Assembly (NCBI GenBank): GCA_029778515.1 | Contig: JAKOQD010000255.1 | Coordinates: 1 to 7,980, forward strand | Length of the DNA stretch: 7,980 bases | From: Actinomycetes bacterium | GTDB taxonomy: Bacteria > Actinomycetota > Actinomycetes > Propionibacteriales > Propionibacteriaceae | Direction of reading: 5' to 3' | Part shown: positions 5,034-7,980 of the stretch, piece by piece | Position numbering within the stretch: the stretch's first letter is position 1 | Layout of the letters: each line of letters starts with the position of its first letter | Program-made: the position numbers and the translations under genes | Notes under the pieces: generated by a model | The model's input: only the letters and a program-made list of their open reading frames with translations | Told to the model about the DNA's origin: nothing | The model's database searches: none

Positions 5034-5942
5034 ATGACCGACCGGGAGCTGCGCCCCTTCCGGCTGCGGCTGCGGACGCGTTTCCGCGACCTCCTCGAGC
5101 GCCGGGGCTGCCTGATCGAAGGAGAGCGGGGCTGGGGTGAGTTCGCCCCGTTCCCGGACTACTCGGTCGCGGCCGATGCCCGCTGGCTGGCCGCGGCGAT
5201 CGAGCAGGCCGACGGTGGCTGGCCCGAACCGTGCCGGGTGGAGGTGGAGGTCAACGCCATCGTTCCCGCCGTCGGACCCGAGCAGGCGGCGGAGATGGCG
5301 CTTGCCAGCGGCTGCCGCACCATCAAGATCAAGGTGGGCGATCCCGACGATCTCGGCCGGGTCGCAGCTGTCCGCGCTGCCCTCCCGGACGCCCGGCTGC
5401 GGATCGATGTGAACGGTGGCTGGTCTGTGGCGCAGGCGGCCGAACGAATCTCGGCGCTGAGTCACTTCGGGCTGGAGTACGTGGAACAACCGGTGCGTAC
5501 GTTCGACGAGATGGCGCAACTGCGGGCCTTGGTCGACGTCCCGCTGGCCGCCGACGAACTGCTGCGGGTCGACCGTCGATTCGACGATGCGGCGCGGGTG
5601 GCCGACGTGGCCGTGCTCAAAGTCGGACCGCTGGGAGGCGTGGCCGCGACGCTGGCGGTGGCGCAGCGGGTCGGGCTGCCGGTGGTGATCTCCAGTGCAC
5701 TGGACTCGTCGATCGGGTTGGCCGCCGGGCTCGCTGCGGCCTGCACCCTGCCGCGACCGCCGCTGGCATGTGGCCTGGGCACCGGCGCGCTGTTGCTGGA
5801 CGACACCTGCCCGCCGCTACTCCCCGATGCCGGCCGGATGCGGTTCACGGGTTACCCGCAGCCTGACTTCGAGCCGGTCGCCGAGGACCTCGACTACTGG
5901 CGAACCCGCATCGCCGCCGCGGCGGATTCATCGCCGGTCTAG
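5034..5942 (+). CDS. menC: o-Succinylbenzoate synthase MenC
   Basis: A 302-residue enolase-superfamily enzyme that dehydrates SHCHC to o-succinylbenzoate. The active-site set is complete and well spaced: the KIK motif with K98 and K100; metal ligands D125 (RIDVNGGWS), E151 (YVEQPV) and D174 (AADELLR); and K196 on the opposite face (VLKVGPLGG). The intervals E151-D174-K196 (23 and 22 residues) equal those I recall for the E. coli enzyme. The N-terminal capping domain contains GWGEFAPFPDYS (33-44), and the late SSALDSSIGLAAGLAAA (222-238) is typical of the barrel's last strands. The ATG at 5034 follows a -10 by 6 nt and probably starts a leaderless message. It is divergent from menE and followed by menD after 61 bp. 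TAG stop at 5940-5942. Confidence 0.95.
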   Translation: MTDRELRPFRLRLRTRFRDLLERRGCLIEGERGWGEFAPFPDYSVAADARWLAAAIEQADGGWPEPCRVEVEVNAIVPAVGPEQAAEMALASGCRTIKIKVGDPDDLGRVAAVRAALPDARLRIDVNGGWSVAQAAERISALSHFGLEYVEQPVRTFDEMAQLRALVDVPLAADELLRVDRRFDDAARVADVAVLKVGPLGGVAATLAVAQRVGLPVVISSALDSSIGLAAGLAAACTLPRPPLACGLGTGALLLDDTCPPLLPDAGRMRFTGYPQPDFEPVAEDLDYWRTRIAAAADSSPV

Positions 5943-5991
5943 GTGGGGCTGTTTGACGCAAGCGGGGGAGTTCGCGCGTGGTCACTCGTGG

Positions 5992-5997
5992 CACAGT
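5992..5997 (+). promoter_or_regulatory. Possible -10 element of menD
   Basis: CACAGT ends 6 nt before the GTG at 6004 and fits the loose NANNNT -10 of actinobacteria. No Shine-Dalgarno sequence is correctly placed for GTG 6004. This is weaker than the other three such sites because the first T is missing and no -35 is seen. menD may equally be read through from menC. Confidence 0.3.
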
Positions 5998-6003
5998 GGT
6001 CGG

Positions 6004-7752
6004 GTGAATCCGTCGACGGCTGCCGCCCGTGTGATCATCGACGAACTCGTCCGCGCCGGGGTCAACGACGTGGTCCTGGCGCCGGGCTCGCGCAGCGCAC
6101 CACTGGCCATCGAAGCGGCCCGCGCGCATGACCGCGGTGACATCCGCTTGCACGTGCGCATCGACGAGCGCAGCGCCGGTTTTCTCGCGCTCGGGCTGGC
6201 CAAGTCCGGCGGCATCCCGGTACCCGTGATCACCACGTCGGGCACCGCGGTGGCCAACCTCGCGCCGGCCGTGCAGGAGGCGTTTCACAGTGCGCTGCCG
6301 CTGCTGGTCATCACGGCTGACCGGCCCGCCGAACTGCGCGAGACGGGGGCCAACCAGACCATCGACCAGGTCCGCATCTTCGACGGCGTCGTGCGATGGT
6401 CCGTCGACATGGAGGCGCCGCACGGCGGGCTGGGGCAGGTCGCGTACTGGCGCAGTACCGTGGCCCGGGCGTTCGTCATCGCGAACCATCCGTGGCAGCG
6501 CGGTCCGGTGCATCTCAACATCGGCTTCCGGGAGCCGCTGGTGCCGGACGGCGACGACACGTGGATCGAACCGCTGGACGGCCATGACAGCGAGCCCTTC
6601 GTCGACGAGACCGGCGAGACCTTGCAGGTCATGCGTGCCTGGACGCTGGAGCGCCGGCTTATGCTCACTGTCCAGGAACCCATCGACGAGATCCTGGAGG
6701 ACCTGGCCTATGGTCCGCTGCCGAGCCGTGGTCTGGTCATCGTCGGCGACATCGACGATCCGGACGACGCCGCAGCGGCCGTGGAACTGTCCGAGGCATG
6801 CGGATGGCCGCTGCACAGCGAGCCTTCGGGCAACGCCCGCTCCGGCAAATACACGCTGGCGCACTTCACGCTGCTGGCCGGTGACCCTGCCTTCCTCGAC
6901 GCGCACACTCCCGAGGTCGTCGTCACGATCGGCAAGATCGGGTTGAGCCGCGGTGTGCTCGCGGCTGTCCGCAGCGCGCCGGTGCACCTGCACGCCGAGA
7001 CCCAGCGCACCGGTTCCTGGCCGGACCCCACCCGGACCGCCGGGGCGGTGCTGGGTTCCGTGCCGGCGCCGCCCGAGTCCGCCGAAGTCCCGGAAGCCAG
7101 CGACTGGCTGGACAGCTGGCTGATGTCGGATGCTGCCGCCCAGCGCGCAGTGGAGAAAGTGCTGGCCTCCGACCCCGCCCCGACCGGACTGCACGTGGCG
7201 CATGATGTCTGGCAGGCCGCCGGCACCGAGGACCTCGTCTTCGTCGCGTCCTCCCGCAGCATTCGCGATCTGGAGGCTGTGGCGTCCGTCCGGCCCGATC
7301 CGCCACGAGTCCTGGCCAATCGGGGTGTGAATGGCATCGACGGGCTGGTGTCCACGGCAATCGGCGCAGCGCTGTCGCATCAGAGCGTCGGCGGCGGCCT
7401 GGCTTTCGCGCTGCTCGGCGATCTGGCCCTGTTGCACGACCAGAACGGACTGGTGATCGGCCCCGACGAACCTGTGCCTGACCTGGTCCTCGTGGTGGTC
7501 GACAACAACGGCGGTGGCATCTTCGGGTCGTTGGAACAGGCGGCACCGGCGTTCGCCGACGTCTACGAGCGGGTGTTCGGCACGCCTACCGGTACCGACC
7601 TGCGGGCATTGCTCGCCGCTCATGGCGTGCCGGTTCACGACAGTCTGCGGCAGGCGCTGCCTGGTTCGGGGATCAGGGCGGTGGTGGTGGGTCCTGTCGA
7701 TCGTGGACGCGAGGTGGAACTGCACAGGCAGGTTCGCGCGGCGCTGCGCTGA
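6004..7752 (+). CDS. menD: SEPHCHC synthase MenD (ThDP-dependent)
   Basis: A 582-residue ThDP enzyme that adds a succinic semialdehyde unit, formed by decarboxylating 2-oxoglutarate, to isochorismate: the first committed step of menaquinone synthesis. The N-terminal domain has VLAPGSRSAPLAIEA (24-38), HVRIDERSAGF (50-60) with the cofactor-activating Glu at 55, TTSGTAVANLAPAVQEAF (77-94) and ITADRPAELRETGANQTIDQ with R107. The C-terminal ThDP/Mg2+ motif runs from GDLALLHD (472-479) to DNNGGGIF (500-507), the expected GD-x28-NN spacing. The middle domain is less conserved, as usual. The start at GTG 6004 gives (M)NPSTAAARVIIDEL, matching actinobacterial MenD; the frame stays open upstream (to 5695) but only because it overlaps menC. 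The length is slightly above the roughly 550-residue family norm. It lies 61 bp after menC, probably in one operon with a possible promoter of its own. Confidence 0.96.
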   Translation: MNPSTAAARVIIDELVRAGVNDVVLAPGSRSAPLAIEAARAHDRGDIRLHVRIDERSAGFLALGLAKSGGIPVPVITTSGTAVANLAPAVQEAFHSALPLLVITADRPAELRETGANQTIDQVRIFDGVVRWSVDMEAPHGGLGQVAYWRSTVARAFVIANHPWQRGPVHLNIGFREPLVPDGDDTWIEPLDGHDSEPFVDETGETLQVMRAWTLERRLMLTVQEPIDEILEDLAYGPLPSRGLVIVGDIDDPDDAAAAVELSEACGWPLHSEPSGNARSGKYTLAHFTLLAGDPAFLDAHTPEVVVTIGKIGLSRGVLAAVRSAPVHLHAETQRTGSWPDPTRTAGAVLGSVPAPPESAEVPEASDWLDSWLMSDAAAQRAVEKVLASDPAPTGLHVAHDVWQAAGTEDLVFVASSRSIRDLEAVASVRPDPPRVLANRGVNGIDGLVSTAIGAALSHQSVGGGLAFALLGDLALLHDQNGLVIGPDEPVPDLVLVVVDNNGGGIFGSLEQAAPAFADVYERVFGTPTGTDLRALLAAHGVPVHDSLRQALPGSGIRAVVVGPVDRGREVELHRQVRAALR

Positions 7753-7753
7753 C

Positions 7754-7770
7754 GCCTGTCCGGCACAGGC
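7754..7770 (+). terminator. Possible terminator hairpin after menD
   Basis: GCCTGT (7754-7759) and ACAGGC (7765-7770) form a perfect 6-bp stem with a 5-nt loop, starting two bases after the menD stop codon. No T tract follows, which is common for actinobacterial hairpin terminators but makes the call uncertain. Confidence 0.4.
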
Positions 7771-7825
7771 AACGGGTCTGCGTCAAAGGCTGGTCAAGTG
7801 ATCGTTCTCATGGCAGGGTACGAAA

Positions 7826-7980
7826 ATGCTGCGTTCAACTATCTCCTTGGGTCTGTCGGCGGGTGTCCTGGGAGGTCTGCTGATCGCGCCGCCTGCACAG
7901 GCGGCGGACAGCCACATCGACGAAGCCATCGACGCGCTGCCGGGCATCGTCGAGCAGATGCAGCAGCGCACTGGCGTGCC
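7826..7980 (+). CDS. Secreted protein, N-terminal fragment (possibly a beta-lactamase-type serine hydrolase)
   Basis: The ATG at 7826 opens a frame that runs off the window (51 full codons). AGGG at 7815-7818 lies 7 nt upstream as a ribosome-binding site. The first 26 residues are a clear Sec signal peptide: a basic start (MLR), a hydrophobic core (about 6-20) and an APPAQA cleavage site before Ala-Asp. The mature start ADSHIDEAIDALPGIVEQMQ is followed by QRTGVP. A helix leading into RTGVPG is common at the N-terminus of exported serine hydrolases of the beta-lactamase/class C family (PF00144). That is a guess from a short segment; the catalytic SxxK lies outside the window. It is separated from menD by 73 bp and a hairpin, so it is probably a separate unit. 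Confidence 0.7.
   Translation, partial: MLRSTISLGLSAGVLGGLLIAPPAQAADSHIDEAIDALPGIVEQMQQRTGV

Noticed and set aside
5695..6003. MenD starting at 5695 as a 685-residue protein
   Set aside because: The first 103 codons overlap the end of menC in another frame and are Arg/Pro/Ser-rich. The family N-terminus NPSTAAARV begins at 6004.
5845..7725. A 626-codon open frame on the minus strand opposite menD
   Set aside because: It mirrors a well-recognised menD. Its translation is Arg/Gly/His/Gln-rich without domain motifs, a usual artefact of high-GC codon bias, and there is no credible start or ribosome-binding site.

Overview
The window looks like chromosomal DNA from a high-GC Gram-positive bacterium (Actinomycetota). 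The basis is the strongly GC-rich codon use, GTG starts, several genes that look leaderless, and an actinobacterial gene set that couples cytochrome c maturation with menaquinone synthesis. No genus is assigned.

Layout. (1) 1-2099, plus strand: the 3' part of resB, then ccsB, overlapping by 4 bp. These encode the two membrane subunits of System II cytochrome c assembly. (2) 2100-2479: a 380-bp non-coding gap between convergent genes. It holds a weak terminator-like hairpin and an unusual 167-bp imperfect palindrome (2231-2397) that is lower in GC than its surroundings and is flanked by imperfect direct repeats. (3) 2480-3117: two small divergent membrane-protein genes, a PLDc_N-type protein on minus and a DUF4229-type protein on plus. 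Each has a -10-like hexamer ending exactly 6 nt before its start codon. (4) 3061-4918, minus strand: menE then menA, overlapping by 17 bp. The end of menA also overlaps the end of the DUF4229 gene by 57 bp, tail to tail. (5) 4919-5033: the divergent menE/menC intergenic region, carrying a striking inverted repeat (4916-4994) with 29-nt arms that covers the menE ribosome-binding site and reaches its start codon. (6) 5034-7752, plus strand: menC then menD. (7) From 7826: the first 51 codons of a secreted protein that runs off the window.

How the genes work together. MenD, MenC, MenE and MenA are four steps of the classical menaquinone pathway: SEPHCHC synthase, o-succinylbenzoate synthase, OSB-CoA ligase, and prenylation of DHNA at the membrane. 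MenF, MenH, MenB and the final methyltransferase are not in the window. ResB and CcsB attach haem to c-type cytochromes, which take electrons from the menaquinol pool, so the block as a whole serves the respiratory chain.

The genes themselves are ordinary for this lineage. The parts most worth a second look are non-coding: the 167-bp palindrome between ccsB and the PLDc_N gene, and the long hairpin or operator between menE and menC.
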